A stretch of 64,000 nt of DNA, from assembly GCA_021018995.1 (NCBI GenBank), contig CM037590.1, positions 105,215,097-105,279,096 of the forward strand, read 5' to 3'. Both the position numbers and the translations under genes were made by a program. This stretch comes from Chloranthus sessilifolius. Its lineage: Eukaryota; Streptophyta; Magnoliopsida; Chloranthales; Chloranthaceae. Under the pieces are notes generated by a model. That model ran no database searches. It was not told the origin of the DNA and saw only the letters and a program-made list of their open reading frames with translations. Shown one piece after another: positions 1 through 11,945 of this stretch. Within the stretch, counting starts at the first letter, position 1, and each line of letters begins with the position of its first letter.

Positions 1-1327
1 TCTTTTTTTTTGAAAGTAAAAGATTTTTGGTTCGAGAGTAAGTAAGGGGTTTTGAAAATTTGAAATTTTAGGGAATTTAACTTGAGATCAATTCGGTGGT
101 AAATCGGCGAAAAACGTGGCTTCCGAGACGTCGCTGAGCAGATTCACCGGTACCGGATTTGTGGACCCGACCGTTTATGTGGTTGTCAAGATGATACTTG
201 GCATGCCGAAGACTTCATCTAACCTTCTCAACAGATACTGCTGATTGTCTCTTATGGGAGGACTACAGTAATTCGCGAGTCGAGAGAGATGGGTTTTAAA
301 AAACATTTGACTTAATCATAGCTAATTATTTTTTGGAAGAAATATCGAGTAATTGAAAAGTGGGTAGTACTTACCTGGGGGTGATGCTTCATTGGATTGT
401 GCATAGCTTGTGTAGTCTGTGATGGGACTGATGGGTCATTGGGATTCCTGCATAGGTAGTGGCAGGACCAGCTAGTTGTCACCATGACATCACGATGGGA
501 CTTTGGAGATTTTTGGTTTTCTTACTTAGCGGTCGCCAATGTGACGTGATGTCTTGGGGAAGTGATGTCATGATGGGACTTGGGGATTCTTCTTTTGGTC
601 GTGTGTTGGGTGAGTCCTGGTGGGACTGTGGTGATCAATTCGGGAGAGAGAGAGCTCCTTGCTTTAGTGATGGGACATGGTCAAGCTTTCTTCTTTTTCA
701 TTTATACGGCATGACATGTGTTGTCAGAGCTTTTTTTTTGTTTTTAGGTAGTGATGTTCATGATGTGATATTGGCTGAACGTAGTTAGTGATGGGACACT
801 GGTAGGACATTTGTGCGGTAGATGTGTCTTATTTCTTTCTTTGATAGATCTTGGGGTTGTATAAGAAAATCACATTGTGGTTGCGTAGTGATTGGCTTTG
901 TCTTCGGGCGGTGTGCCCGCATTTTTGAGAGATTTTCTTTTTTACTTTTCGTGATGGGCTATGAGGGCATGGCTAATTTATTACGTTGGGACTGGATATT
1001 AAGATGGTATCATGTGTGTGCCCTATCATGATAGGATGTGCGTGATGGGGTTACATGATGGGGTTCTCCTTCTCTGGAAGGCTCGTGAGGGTGTTACGGT
1101 AAGGGATGTATGTCGTGCCACGATGGGGCTAGGGGGCAGTCAATGCTCCTCGTAGGGCTGCATGAGAAGGGTAAGTCACTGTGTCATTCTTTTTTTTAAC
1201 GTGTGAGGCCACGCAATGGGATAGGAGAATTTTGGTCAAGATGGGGTGAAAAGGTGTGAGGGTCGATTAGTTCGGGTATTGCATGCTTGGCACATGGCGC
1301 ATAATATGATTGCGCGCCTGTTTCCGG
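1..1327. other. Non-coding host sequence with dispersed GTGATGGGAC-like motif
   Basis: No convincing coding frame is present; the open stretches at about 459-788 and 822-1031 have no recognisable domain. From about 415 to 1260 a short motif close to GTGATGGGAC recurs at irregular intervals, for example near 421, 493, 569, 667, 787, 948, 1038, 1119 and 1237. The sequence is T- and G-rich. The last 60 bases carry GCGC/GCGTG words like those after element A (16557 onward), and the GCGTG duplication shows that 1-1332 and 16557 onward were contiguous before element A inserted. It may be the U3 part of a long LTR, but no LTR ends were found. Confidence 0.5.
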
Positions 1328-1332
1328 GCGTG
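1328..1332. repeat. Target-site duplication of element A (left copy)
   Basis: The five bases GCGTG lie directly before the TG that opens the left LTR. An identical GCGTG lies at 16552-16556, directly after the CA-type end of the right LTR. A perfect 5-bp duplication is what a Ty3/gypsy integrase leaves and fixes both ends of element A. Confidence 0.93.
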
Positions 1333-2325
1333 TGTTGGCTTCTTACCTTGTGTTCAAAAAGAGGTTTAAAATCACACAATTAAAACAAACCTACAAGTAT
1401 TCAGGGCCTATTGTAGCAAGTTTTAAAGGGTAAGTAAGGGTATATCCACAGGAAAATGTGAGTTAAAAATTAAGTAAATCTCTAGATCTAAGGCAGATCT
1501 GGCACCCTACCTAATACTAAAATAGCAAAAGAGAGAGGAGAGGTTTTAAGGGGTTGTCACTTTAAACTAAACTACAGAAACACAATTAAATGCAGAAATG
1601 AATTGAGATTAAATCAAGAGTTCAGATCTTGCAAGTGAGGGGAATATTTGGTGAAATTAGAAACAGAAAATGGAGAGAAACAACTTAGAGTTTGGTCTTA
1701 CTGCAATTGGATTGAGCTGACAGTGTTACAAAGAATTCAGAGTGCATCAATCCCTCATCTGGCTATAAGCACAGCTGCAAGGTAAAAGGATCTGATCTAA
1801 GCCAGAGATTTGGATTGATCTTAAGGCTATGATCTGTCCACTTCAATGGTCATAAATCATCCAATAGATTCACCCCATTCTCAGGTTTCCATCAGAACAT
1901 TATAATCACTACAAATGCTACAACTGCCAAGCCACAGACACAGGCAATTGTAGGAATATCAGACCTAGGGAGATCAAATGGTATCCAAGAGGTCTACTAG
2001 TTAAGTGGGTGAGCTGAATCCCATCTACACAAATCCGATCGAGCACCAAATGAAACCAGATGAACTATGGATCTAATTAAAACAATAAAACCAACATTGC
2101 ACTGAAATAAACTCACTATACAATGAAATGCTCTCAGATTTATAGTCTGTGCATTATCTGATCCTCAATAACACTCTCAATTCTCCCCAATTACAGATCC
2201 AACCTCACTCCTTGCTGCTCTAAAGAAATTAGCCAACCATAGTTGGGTAAAAAGAAAGAATAGAGAATATCGATGTAAGCTCTGATCTCGAGAATTGATC
2301 CCCCTTTTTCTGGTAGCTTCCCTCC

Positions 2326-2332
2326 TTATATA
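2326..2332 (-). promoter_or_regulatory. TATA box of element A LTR promoter
   Basis: The minus strand reads CTATATAAGG, a good plant TATA box, downstream of the U3 motif array. In the 5' LTR the matching site (about 15682-15686) has lost two bases and reads CTATAAGG, so the promoter that would drive the full element is weaker in form than the one in the 3' LTR. Confidence 0.7.
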
Positions 2333-2559
2333 GCTCTCCCCTTCAGCCTCAGATATGTTTTTCCCGCCAATCACAGCTCAGCTGGAATAATTCTGTTATT
2401 CCCTCTTTTATTCCCCTTCTAGAAGGCTCTCTTAGTTAATTAGAGTTGGGAGAGAGCACATGGGTCGATTAAGGTTTCCCAGGGCACTTCTAGAAACTTC
2501 ATGTCGGTCACCAAAGTGCCTCGGATTACGTGCAGTAGGTCACCAACTTGCATCATGTG

Positions 2560-2975
2560 CACAATAGCTTTTTTGAGAAGTCCTTCAGTCGATTTCGATA
2601 GGTTCTTGAAGCTTTCGACAAGTTCCAAGCAGGCCCTTTGTTCCTTTCGCTAGGATTTAGGATCCTTTCGATAGGTTCTGATAGGTTGCTCCTGAGGATA
2701 GAGCTCCAACATCCACAGCCTTCATTTGGTGTGTTCTACAGGTTGGGGAATCCTTTCGATAGGTTGATCTCTGCGCAATAAATTTTGATAGGTTTTCTTC
2801 TAGCTCCTATCGACAGGTTCCAAACTTCTCGATAGGTTCTCTTCGAGCTCAGGCAACCATTCGATAGGATGATCCCTTTTCGTTTTCGATTGCGCGATAG
2901 GTTATGGATCCTATCGAATTCTCCCATCCTTATGACTTCTTCCTTTTTCAGCCTTCAGATCTATCGACAGGTTGT
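2560..2975 (-). promoter_or_regulatory. Dyad-motif array in element A U3 (CCTATCGATAGG family)
   Basis: At least ten words of the type TCGATAGGTT, CGACAGGTT or CCTATCGA occur in both orientations, irregularly spaced by about 20-60 bp, just upstream of the TATA box. The two half-sites together form the palindrome CCTATCGATAGG. The same cluster is in the 5' LTR (about 15945-16330). A second cluster of the same words sits in front of the accessory ORF at 8262-8540. The words are scattered rather than head-to-tail, so this is not a simple tandem repeat. A role as a protein-binding array is inferred. Confidence 0.72.
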
Positions 2976-3195
2976 TTTCAGCCTGTTTTCACTCCTTCAA
3001 AGCTGCTTTGCTATTGCTGCATGCCCTAAGTGGGCCATTGTTGGGTCTGAACTGTACTGAGAGATGGATTTCTGCACTATGACTGCCTTTTACTGCTATC
3101 TACAAGACATACTCAACAAGCTTTTATTAGTCCACTCATAGGTCTATCAAAGCTCATGTTAAGGGGTGAAAAGTGATACTTTTGAGAGATTAACA

Positions 3196-4935
3196 CACCC
3201 CCAAACCTAAGCTTTGCTAGTCCCTGAGTAAAGGAAGAATAAAGAAAACTAAAATGCCACTTTTGTAGGGTGCAGATGCATTTAGCATGTGCATTAAACC
3301 TTCAGTGAAGGTACCCCCAAACTTCTCTAATAAAATTAGTTAATACTCATGCAACATGCTAAAACAGAGTTCAAGTAAAATAAAATAAATTCCACATCAT
3401 GTCCCTTCAGTTTTAAAGGATTTTTAGCAGAAAAATCATTAGTTTAAAACCTGAAATTCTGTTGTAATTCCTTCATCATCAATCAGTTCATGTCAAGGCA
3501 ATGTGCTTGAAAATTAATGCATAGTTCACCTTTAATTTAAGAATTTTGTTTTGATAATGCCCCAATCAATTTTGATTTCAGACCCAAATCTTACCGGGGC
3601 TGTTCACTCATAACAAAAGTGGAAGGGTGCATCATTTCTCACACAACTCAAGAACAGTTACAGCCCTCAAATAGGACTGCAAGCATGAGCATAGGTATTG
3701 CTCTAACTTCTGAAATTTTCTAACTCTTTTCACCATAGATTAAACAAATCCTCATCTCCACATGACAGCACAATCCATTTCAGATCAATAGGGTCTTTTT
3801 TTATTAGGTTGTAATGTGGCTTATGGGTGAAATTTGTAAAAGAATAATGGGGTAAAAAGGATTTAAATTGAGAAATCAGTAAAAGTAAGGAGGTGGTCTA
3901 AACAACACCTCTTCATTTCAACACAATTCCATCTACTTCTTGAATTTGTAGATTTGAAGTGGCTAGTTTCTAATCCTCTCTTCAGTCTTTCAATGAAATG
4001 ACTTCTTTTTCTCGTTCCTTTTCTTTTTATTTTCTATTTTTCCTTTTCTTTTGGTATGTTTATCTTTTTATATTTTTCTCCATTTTTCTTTTTATGGGTT
4101 GGAATGTCACAACACCACCAAATGTGCTTTCTTCTTTCTCAACCAACCATCAAACCAGCTCTACGTTCTGAAATCTCAGAGTGAGGGTCAGGCTGTATCA
4201 GGTCACTGAGGTTTTGGGTTCAAATTTTCTGGTTTTTATCAAAGAAAATTAGGAATTTTAAGGCTCAAATGGTGTGTATCAAGGGCAGTTCAAAGGTGGG
4301 ACATTTTAAGCTCAAACTGTCCAAGGAATAGCGTTACTTTATGTCTTCAATGCTATGAATGCTGTCAAGCTATTTTAATTTGAATTTGCCTAACTTCTAG
4401 TGATCGAAATTAAATCCAATCAGTCCTTAGAGCAGAAAAATTGCTAAGACACTCTTCAAAGAATTTTTTTTTTCAGGCCCAAATCTCACTAAGTATGGCC
4501 TTCCATCAAATTTCTAGGGTGTATCCTCATAGTTTTCTCTCCTTTCAAGTTCACTAAACATCACTTTTCGAAAATTCTTGACATTTGCTTTATGAAAAAT
4601 GCTAAAACTACAGCTCATTTCAGTTTTAAAAAGTTTTTAATTTCCTCTTTTTTTTCAAAAATCAGGTGGGAAATCACTTTATTTTCAAAAACTTTTTTCA
4701 ACATTACTGCACTAGCATTAACTCATTTCACTGATACACCTGCCATACCCCCAAACCTAAATTGAACAGTGTCCTCATTGTTCAGAGAGCATGGTAACCA
4801 TGAAAAGGGTAGATGAAGAAACAGATGCACAATAAGCACAAAGAAAGACAGAGTACAGAAAAGAACTATGATGAACAACTAACATATGTACATGGTCTAA
4901 ATCATTAAGGGAAAACAAATAAAAATAGTCTATAT
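3196..4935 (-). other. Element A 3' non-coding tract with polypurine tract
   Basis: No coding frame is seen between the accessory ORF stop (4936-4938) and the 3' LTR. On the minus strand the tract ends in GGTTTGGGGGTG directly against the LTR, the expected polypurine tract. A second, nearly identical word (TAGGTTTGGGGGTA on the minus strand) lies at 4746-4759, about 1.55 kb upstream and just after the ORF stop. Several stretches match the equivalent tract of element B (26331-28219), for example the words around CTCCACATGACAGC, so this non-coding block is conserved between two Athila-type families. Confidence 0.75.
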
Positions 4936-7914
4936 TTATTTACAAGCTTCATCAGGCCAACCATACAAGTCTGCCAAAATTTTCAAATCCTCCTTGGATA
5001 AAGGAGCTTTTCCTTGAAGTTGGGACTTTTGGGTGGACTGCTTGGGGGCCTCCTCAGACTGGGCAGCAGATTTATTAGTTTTCTTGGCAGAAGTAGCAGC
5101 AAAGTCAAAATTAGAATTAGAAGGGAAAAGGATAGTAGGATCGAGGCCAAGGGCAGCAGCAACTTGCCTTCTTTCCTCCTTGGAGAGTAGAGTGGAGGAG
5201 GTGTCATGTGGGGGGTGGGGGCTACCTCTTCAGACTGGGTAGTAGGTTCCTTCCCTTTACTGTGAGCAGAAGCAGAGGAAACAGATCTCTTTACAGTAAC
5301 TTTTCTCTTTGTATAAGTCCTCTCAGGTTTTGGTGGGGAAGGTTTAGCTGCAGGAAGATCTTGGGCTGGAGGGGGGGGACATCTACAGGTGGGGTAGGAG
5401 TAGGTTGAGTGGAAGAAGGCGGACAGGGATGGGGGGAGGTAGGATTGTCTGAAGGAGTTGTAGCAAGAGGAGCTAGTTGATATGGTTGAGAAGTCATCAA
5501 GGCAATCCGTCTTTCCAGAAGTTTGATTTTTTTTGCAGCATGGAGCTGGTTGGTCTCAGAGAGTGCTTGGGTAGCCTTAATTATGTCCCTGACATTGGTT
5601 AATTTTCTCAGGAGATTGTCAGCATTCTTCTTCTCAAACTCGGCAATGCGAGTCTGAGCATCAGCAAGTAGTTTGGCGGACTCATAATGAGTCAGGATTT
5701 TCTTCCACCCCTAAGAGATATCCCGGAGCTGAATTCTTTGCTCCAATTCCATGAGAGCAATCCTCTCCTCATAGGATACTTTCAGGGAAGCTCGGAGGGC
5801 AGCCATACCTGTCAGGACATCCCTGCGGATGTAAGGATTTTCCCTCATTGCATACAGCAGAGTGAGATAAAGGGGAATATAGATGGGGGATTTGAGTATA
5901 ATGGGCAAGGAAAGGGGTGGAGTGGAAGATGAGGAGGGGTGGAGAAAACCAGTTCCTCAAGTGGATCAATTTGGGTTGAGGCATCTGTGAAGACAGGTGG
6001 AGTGAGAGTGGGTGGTTGGGTGGTAGGTGACATAGCAACTTCAGTGGCTACTATTGGAGGTGATGGAGGGGTAAAAGATGGGGATGAGATAGGTATGGGG
6101 AAAAATGGAGCTGCTGCCTCCTCAGATTGGGTAGCAGCTGTGGGAGGTGGAGCTATGGGTGAAGATGGAGGAGATAAATGGAGAGGTGATTGGACAGGGG
6201 AAAGAGTGGAAGTGTGAGGGGGTTGGGGAGTTGAAGAGGATGGAGTAAGGGTGGACTGAATGGATTGAAGGCAGGAGCTCATGAGGGCTTGGTTGTTGGT
6301 GTTGGTGGTCAATTGAGTTTGAATGGACTGTAATAGGAAGAGGATTTGAGTGAAAGTATCAGGAATGGTGGGATTAGAGGGGACATGTGTTTGAATAGGG
6401 TGGAAAGGGGAGGAGGGTGCATGGTTGAAATAAGGGGGGTTGGGGTGTGGGGATTCAGGGAGTGGGGTGTACTCATGCTCAACATCTTCCATAATGGATG
6501 TCATGAGGGCAGTGAACCCAGCAGTGGTAAACTGGTCTAAGCCCTGGGTATGAAGGAGGGGTTGGTGAGGGGGAAGTTAGAAATGGGTTGGTCAAAGGGT
6601 GGAGAAGAAAGGGTAGGGGTAGGCTCTGGTAGTGTTGGAGGTTCAAGGACTTCAAGTTCGAGAATTTGAGTGGTGGGTGGAGGTAAAACTAGCTCAGAGG
6701 TAGGAGGAGGGGGGTCTATTGGAAGAGGGACTGATACAATGGGGAAAAGCAAAGTGGGTGGAGGTGTTGGTGATGATGTAGGTAAGGTAGGTGAAAGGAT
6801 GGATGAGGGTATCTCAGCAGTAAGATCTGCTGCAATGGTAGTGGGCACCTCCTCAACCTCCTCCAACTCAGCTGGCTTACTCTTCTTAATCAGGGTTAGG
6901 CTGGTGGACCATGCCCTTTTTCCATACACTTTTAGAGTCAACTTCTCGATTGGCTCATTCCTCTTAACCACATATTTCTCAGCCTTGAGCAAACATGTAA
7001 TGAGCCTGCTAAAAGGCAACCCAACACCTTTAGCAAATGCCTGTCTTTTAAGCACCTTATCATTAATGTCTACCATTGTCTCAAAACTCAGCCGTGGTGC
7101 ACTCAAAAATTACCCTACAGTAGTACAAAGCATCTACAACTAGGGGCCTTCTCTCTTGCAGGTGCCCAGTGACATACACATTCTTTCTCAAAATAGTGTT
7201 GATGAATCTGAGGTTAGGTTGGAGGTCTCTTCTCATCAAAGATTCACCAGATCCCATAATTCCATTGGTGAGCTGTTTAGCCATTTCTCTGAATGTAACC
7301 CATTTGAGTGCTCCCTTAGATCTAGTGGAGTCAAATTGATGTGGAACTCCCAAAGCCATCCCAATGTCCTTGCAATCCACAGTGATTTGCCAATCATCAA
7401 TCAGAATTTCTAGCATAGCCTCATTCCCAGGCACCACCTTCTTTGTCAAATTCTGGTACCACAATTTAACCAGCTTGGGGTACACAGTCTCCTTCAAGGG
7501 TGTAAGTAGGGGTAACAATCCCTCCTTCTTTAGATACATTAGTGTCTCTTGACATTCCTCTATCTCAGTAAAGTATGAAAGATCAAAATCTGTCTCAAGG
7601 ATAAGGCTTAACCCATTCACAAACTCATTAGGGGTGGTTAATGCAGTAGGAAGCTCCACCACAGGTAATATGTTAGGGTTGGGCAAAAGTCTTTCCCCAG
7701 TTGGAGCATATCTCTCTATAGGTATTTCTGCATCAGGCTCCTGAATTACGACAGACTTGGCCTTTTTTGCTTTAGGAGCCTTCTTGGGCTCCCCCTCAGG
7801 AAGCTTCCTCTTGGTAGGTGGGTTGGTGGTAGGTTTTGATTTTTTGGAGGACTTTAGGGTGGAAGAAGCTGGTTGTCGGAATAGGTCAACTAGGGTTTCT
7901 TCAGAATCGACCAT
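4936..7914 (-). pseudogene. Element A accessory (Athila env-like) ORF, frameshifted
   Basis: The frame starts at the ATG at 7914 and ends at the stop at 4936-4938, about 1,000 codons. The N-terminal part (to about 7081) is basic and lysine-rich, followed by a globular region of the kind annotated as 'putative plant transposon protein' in Athila elements. It contains the LWYQNLTKK and GHLQERR patches, which match the equivalent ORFs of elements B and D. A long proline/serine/threonine-rich segment follows (about 6540-5900), then a predicted coiled coil (about 5720-5480) and a lysine-rich tail ending near GWPDEACK. At least three frameshifts (near 7110, 6520 and 5900) separate the pieces. No signal peptide or membrane helix is visible, so the sequence gives no support for a true envelope role. 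Function unknown. Confidence 0.75.
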
Positions 7915-8261
7915 TATGCTCTCAGAAATTGATCTCTTAAAACTCACTCACCAATTTGAATTAAAATTCTAAAGTAAACAGGTAGGAAAATAACAGAGTG
8001 AAGCAGAGAGATAACTTACCCAAAACTCCTAGGGTTTTGCAAAAATCATGATGCACAACACTAATTTCCCAAAAATTGGGTGCAAAATGCTCCTTTGTGC
8101 GGGCTGAATGAACTTGAGGAGTGGCAAAATGAGTGGCGAAAGGTCCTTAGAGTATTTGGCAGAAAATGAGAGCAGCGACCAATGAGGAAGAGAGAGCTAG
8201 GGTTTTGCAGGAGGTGTTGAATGAGCAAAAATGACCTAACGACAGGTGTATAAAGAGTGAA
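7915..8261 (-). promoter_or_regulatory. Leader and possible promoter of element A accessory ORF
   Basis: On the minus strand a weak TATA-like word (CTTTATACA, about 8247-8255) follows the motif array. Then comes a pyrimidine-rich leader containing GCAAAACCCTAGCTCTCTC, typical of plant 5' UTRs. A splice donor-like GGGTAAGTT (about 8019-8027) and an acceptor-like TTTACTTTAG (about 7975) lie just before the ATG at 7914. This suggests a separately initiated, spliced transcript for the accessory ORF. The TATA word is the weakest part of the case. Confidence 0.5.
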
Positions 8262-8540
8262 AATCGATTTCGATAGGATGAGCTGAGTGATTTTGATAGG
8301 TCAAGGCGTCCTATCGAATACTAGAAAGACTACAGCGTGCAGATGAGATGCTTCGATAGGTCAAATCCTTCCTATTGATAGGTTCATGTAGTACATGATT
8401 CATCATCTCGATAGGTTCCTGATAGGTATCCAGAACCTATCGAAAACTTCTTTCTGACCTTTTGAACCTATCGAAGAGTTGTTTTCACCTATTGACAAGT
8501 CTCAGTGCCTATCGAAATCCTCAAATGACCTATTAAAAGG
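8262..8540 (-). promoter_or_regulatory. Second dyad-motif array of element A, upstream of accessory ORF
   Basis: About ten words such as TCGATAGG, CCTATCGA, CTCGATAGGTT and GAACCTATCGAA, in both orientations, fill this interval between the integrase end and the accessory ORF. They are the same words as in the LTR U3 array (2560-2975), but the surrounding sequence is not a copy of the LTR. That points to independent build-up or retention of the motif rather than one block duplication. Confidence 0.72.
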
Positions 8541-8790
8541 TCCCATATGCTCATAGAAACTACATTTTTATGTTGTGTTTAGCCTCAGAACCCAGCAAAC
8601 TCCTTTGTTGTGCTTCCATTTATGTTATTTTCATTATTAACATACTCCCATGATCCCTAGACTGCTGACAAGATTGATATGATGACCAAATTCTAGCATG
8701 ACAATTTTATTGTAAATGAACAAAACATCAAAACAAAAAGTAATCACTTAAAACAGATCCAAAATATGGTACATATGATACACACTGAAA

Positions 8791-10150
8791 TCAGGTATAA
8801 ATTGGAGGGTCCTGAAGATCAATGGTCTCCTCAGGCTCACAAATTTTTTCAACATAAATCTTGAGCCTCTGCCCATTGACTTTCATGACTATACCATCTT
8901 TAGGGTTCATGATTTCTATAGCCCCGGATGGGGAAACATGTAATACTGTGTAAGGCCCATCCCATCTGGACTGCAATTTTCCTGGAAAGAATTTTAATCT
9001 AAAATTGAACAACTATACCTTGTCACCTATTTTGAATTATTTCTGCAGAAAATGCCTGTCATGAAAGGCTTTAGTTTTTTTCTTGTAGATCCGGGCATTT
9101 GAATATGCTTCCATCCTTAACTCATCAAGCTCAGATAATTGCAGTTTCCTATTCACACCAGCAGAAGTTAAGTCAGAATTTAATGCTTTAATGGCCCAAT
9201 ATGCTCTATGTTCTAACTCAACAGGCAAGTGACATGCCTTGCCATATACTAGCCTAAATGGGTACATCCCTATGGGAGTCTTATAGGTAGTCCTATAAGC
9301 CCACAAGGCATCTGGCAGTTTTATGGACCAATCTCTCCTATCAGCTCACACAGTCTTCTCTAGGATGCGTTTGATTTCCCTGTTGGAAATCTCTACTTGC
9401 CTACTGGTTTGTGGGTGGTAGGGAGTAGCAATTCTGTGTGTCACAAAATATTTTTCCAATAGTTTTTTAAAAGGTTTGTTGCAAAAGTGGCTTCCTCCAT
9501 CACTAATAATAGCTTTAGGGGTGCCAAACCTAGAGAAGATGTTGCCCTTTAAGAACTTAATGACAACCTTATGATCATTTGTTCTTGTAGCTATGGCCTC
9601 TACCCATTTGGACATAGTCTACAGCTACAAGGATGAAATTATATCCATAGGAGGGGAGAAAAGGTCCCATAAAATCAATTCCCCATATGTCAAATAGTTC
9701 AACAACAAGCACAGGTTGTAATGGCATGGAGTTTCTTTTTATAATACTTTCCATTTGCTGGCATTTGGAACAAGCTTTGCAATGCTGTATTACATCCTTG
9801 AACAGAGTGGGCCAATAGAAACCACTTTGAAGCACCTTTGTAGCAGTCTTGTTGCCACTGAAATGGCCCCCACAAGCCTGTTCATGACACATGGTTAGAA
9901 TATTTTCAAACTCAGTTTCAGGAAAACATCTTCTTATCACCTGGTCTGCACAATACTTAAAAAGGTAAGGATCCTCCCACATGTAATATCGAATGTGTGA
10001 GAAGAACAGATTCCTATCATCCTTACTCCAATGTGGGGGTGCCCTTCCCACAGCAAGATAGTTTACTATGTTGGCAAACCAAGGCATACTTATCTCCATA
10101 GCAAAAAGCTGCTCATCTGGGAAGGAATCATTGATGGGCAAGCTCTCTAT
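8791..10150 (-). pseudogene. Element A integrase, degenerate
   Basis: The integrase part of pol would insert the cDNA into host DNA. The N-terminal HHCC zinc-binding region is visible at about 9895-9770 (H..H, then CKACSKCQ). The core contains the first aspartate in GIDFMGPF (about 9660), the second in ISDGGSHF (about 9500) and the glutamate in QVEISNREI (about 9385). A C-terminal part with KLQSRWDGPY ends at 8791. No chromodomain follows, as expected for Athila. Breaks near 9615, 9310 and 9030 split the frame, so no functional enzyme can be made from this copy. Confidence 0.85.
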
Positions 10151-10468
10151 TTCAGCATCTGGAATCCTTGATAAGTGATCTGCAACCACATTTTCAACCC
10201 CCTTCTTGTCTTTGATTTCCAAGTTGAATTCCTGCAGAAGAAGAATCCATCTAATTAGTCTAGCTTGAGCCTCCTTCTTAGACAAGAGGTATTTCAGGGC
10301 TGAATGGTCAGTTTACACAGTGATCTTGGATCCCAACACATATGATCTGAACTTTTCCAAAGCAAATACAATGGCTAGCAACTCCTTTTCAGTTGTGGTG
10401 TAATTTAATTGAGTATCAACCATTGATTTACTAGCATATGCCACCACACATGGTGCTTTGTCTTTCCT
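10150..10468 (-). pseudogene. Element A RNase H domain, degenerate
   Basis: Following RT on the minus strand, the region contains the family motifs [17 protein letters not shown] and [10 protein letters not shown] (the conserved TDH) and ends in [11 protein letters not shown], typical of Ty3/gypsy RNase H. It would remove the RNA strand during reverse transcription. At least one stop or frame break near 10310 separates its N-terminal half from the frame that continues into integrase. Confidence 0.78.
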
Positions 10469-11918
10469 TTATCCTAACACAGCATCAATGGTAAATTCTG
10501 ATGCATCACACATCAGCTCAAATGGCAGAGAAAAATTAGGAGCTTGCAATATAGGAGCAGTAGTCAAACAGGTCTTCAGAAGTTCAAAAGCAGCTAGGCA
10601 TTCATCATTGAACACAAATGGAACCTCTTGGCACAACAAGTGGCAAAGAGGCTTGAAAATTTTGCTAAAGTCTTTTATGAACCTCCTGTAGAAACCAACA
10701 TGGCCCAAGAATGACCTAACTTGTTTGACAGTTTTGGGAGGGAGAAAATGTGCTATTAAATCAATTTTAGCTTGATCAACCTCTATTCCTCTTTGGGAAA
10801 CAACATGTCCTAGGACTATACCTTGAGTCACCATTAAATGACTCTTTTTCCAACTCAAAACTAGGTTGGTCTCCTCACACCTTTGTAGCACAAGGCTGAG
10901 ATGGTGCAGGCATTGGCTAAAATCATCCCCATAAATAGAGAAATCATCCATAAAAATCTCTAGAAACTTGTCAATCATGTCAGAAAAGATAGCATACATG
11001 CATCTTTGAAAAGTGCAGGTGCATTACATAGCCCAAATGACATCCTTCTGTATGCAAAGGTTCCAAATGGACAAGTGAATGTGGTTTTTTCTTGATCTTG
11101 AGGGTAAACAGGAATCTGGTTGTATCCTAAATAACCATCAACAAAACAGTAAAAAGCCTTACCTGCCAACTTATCTAAGATCTGATCTATAAAAGGCAAT
11201 GGAAAGTGATCTTTGCTAGTTTTCTCTTTGAGCTTGAGATAGTCTATACATACCCTCCAACCACTGGTCTGTCTGGTTGGAATTAGCTCACCTCAGTCTG
11301 CTTCAACTACTGTGATCCCAGATTTCTTGGGCACCACCTGGGTAGGGGCCACCCATTGAGAATTTGAGATAGGATAAATGACCTCAGCATCAAGAAGTTT
11401 GACTACTTCCTTCATTACAACTTCCTGCATGTGTGGGTTGCGCTTCCTTTGCATCTCTCTAGAAGGTTTAGAGCCCTCTTCAAAATGAATTTTGTGCATG
11501 CACACTGCTGGATTTATCCCCCCAAATCTGCAATAGTCCACCCTATTGCTCTCTTATGCCTTTTTAGCACACAAAGCAATTCTTCTTCCTGCTCAAGAGT
11601 GAGGGAGGAAGAGATTGTCACTGGCAGTTTGTGATTGACTCCTAAAAAGGCATATTTTAAAGATTTTGAGAGTTGTTTTAACTCCACATTTGGGAGACTA
11701 ATGAGTGAAGGCAGTAGGGGTGCCTTAGAAGGTGGTGGAAGAGGTAATAAAGCAAAAGTCCATGGGTGATGCTTTGCTAGCCTTACTTCAGAATTTACAC
11801 TTTCCACTTGCTCAAGCTCAGATGTAGAAGCTTTTTCTTCCACTGTTTCATTCCATACTTCTTTAAAAACATTAAACAAATCATTACCATGCAGCAGCTG
11901 AGGCAAATTTTCTTGCAC
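10469..11918 (-). pseudogene. Element A reverse transcriptase, degenerate
   Basis: The RT copies genomic RNA into DNA. A pre-RT linker (11918-11545) ends in GWTIADLGG. The palm begins with QWVAPTQVVPKKSG and continues through VCIDYLKLKEKT and FCFVDGYLGYNQI-like sequence to the catalytic FMDDFSIYG (about 10930-10956), whose FMDD box is characteristic of Athila. The thumb and connection are represented by LGHVVSQRGIEVDQAKI. Frame breaks near 11290 and 10990 and a stop after VVEAD interrupt it. The order and spacing of motifs are otherwise normal for the family. Confidence 0.87.
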
Positions 11919-11945
11919 AAACTCATCCAGTACATTAATGGAAAA

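Larger units (their letters stand above)
1333..3195 (-). repeat. Element A 3' LTR
   Basis: The 1,863-bp LTR has TG...CA ends and aligns along its length with 14652-16551. On the minus strand U3 begins at 3195. It carries a cluster of CGATAGG/CCTATCG words (about 2560-2975) and then a TATA box at 2326-2332. The R/U5 part contains the box at 1821-1853 that is also found in the LTRs of element B and of the fragment at 46225. Confidence 0.92.

Noticed and set aside
459-1031. Two open frames of 109 and 69 codons in the left host sequence
   Set aside because: No recognisable domain, low-complexity codon content, and no counterpart in the second PMD unit.
5939-7143. Glycine- and valine-rich open frames on the + strand (also 30012-30269 and 30816-31100)
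   Set aside because: They are the antisense of the proline/serine/threonine-rich part of the accessory ORFs in elements A and B; composition alone keeps the opposite strand open.
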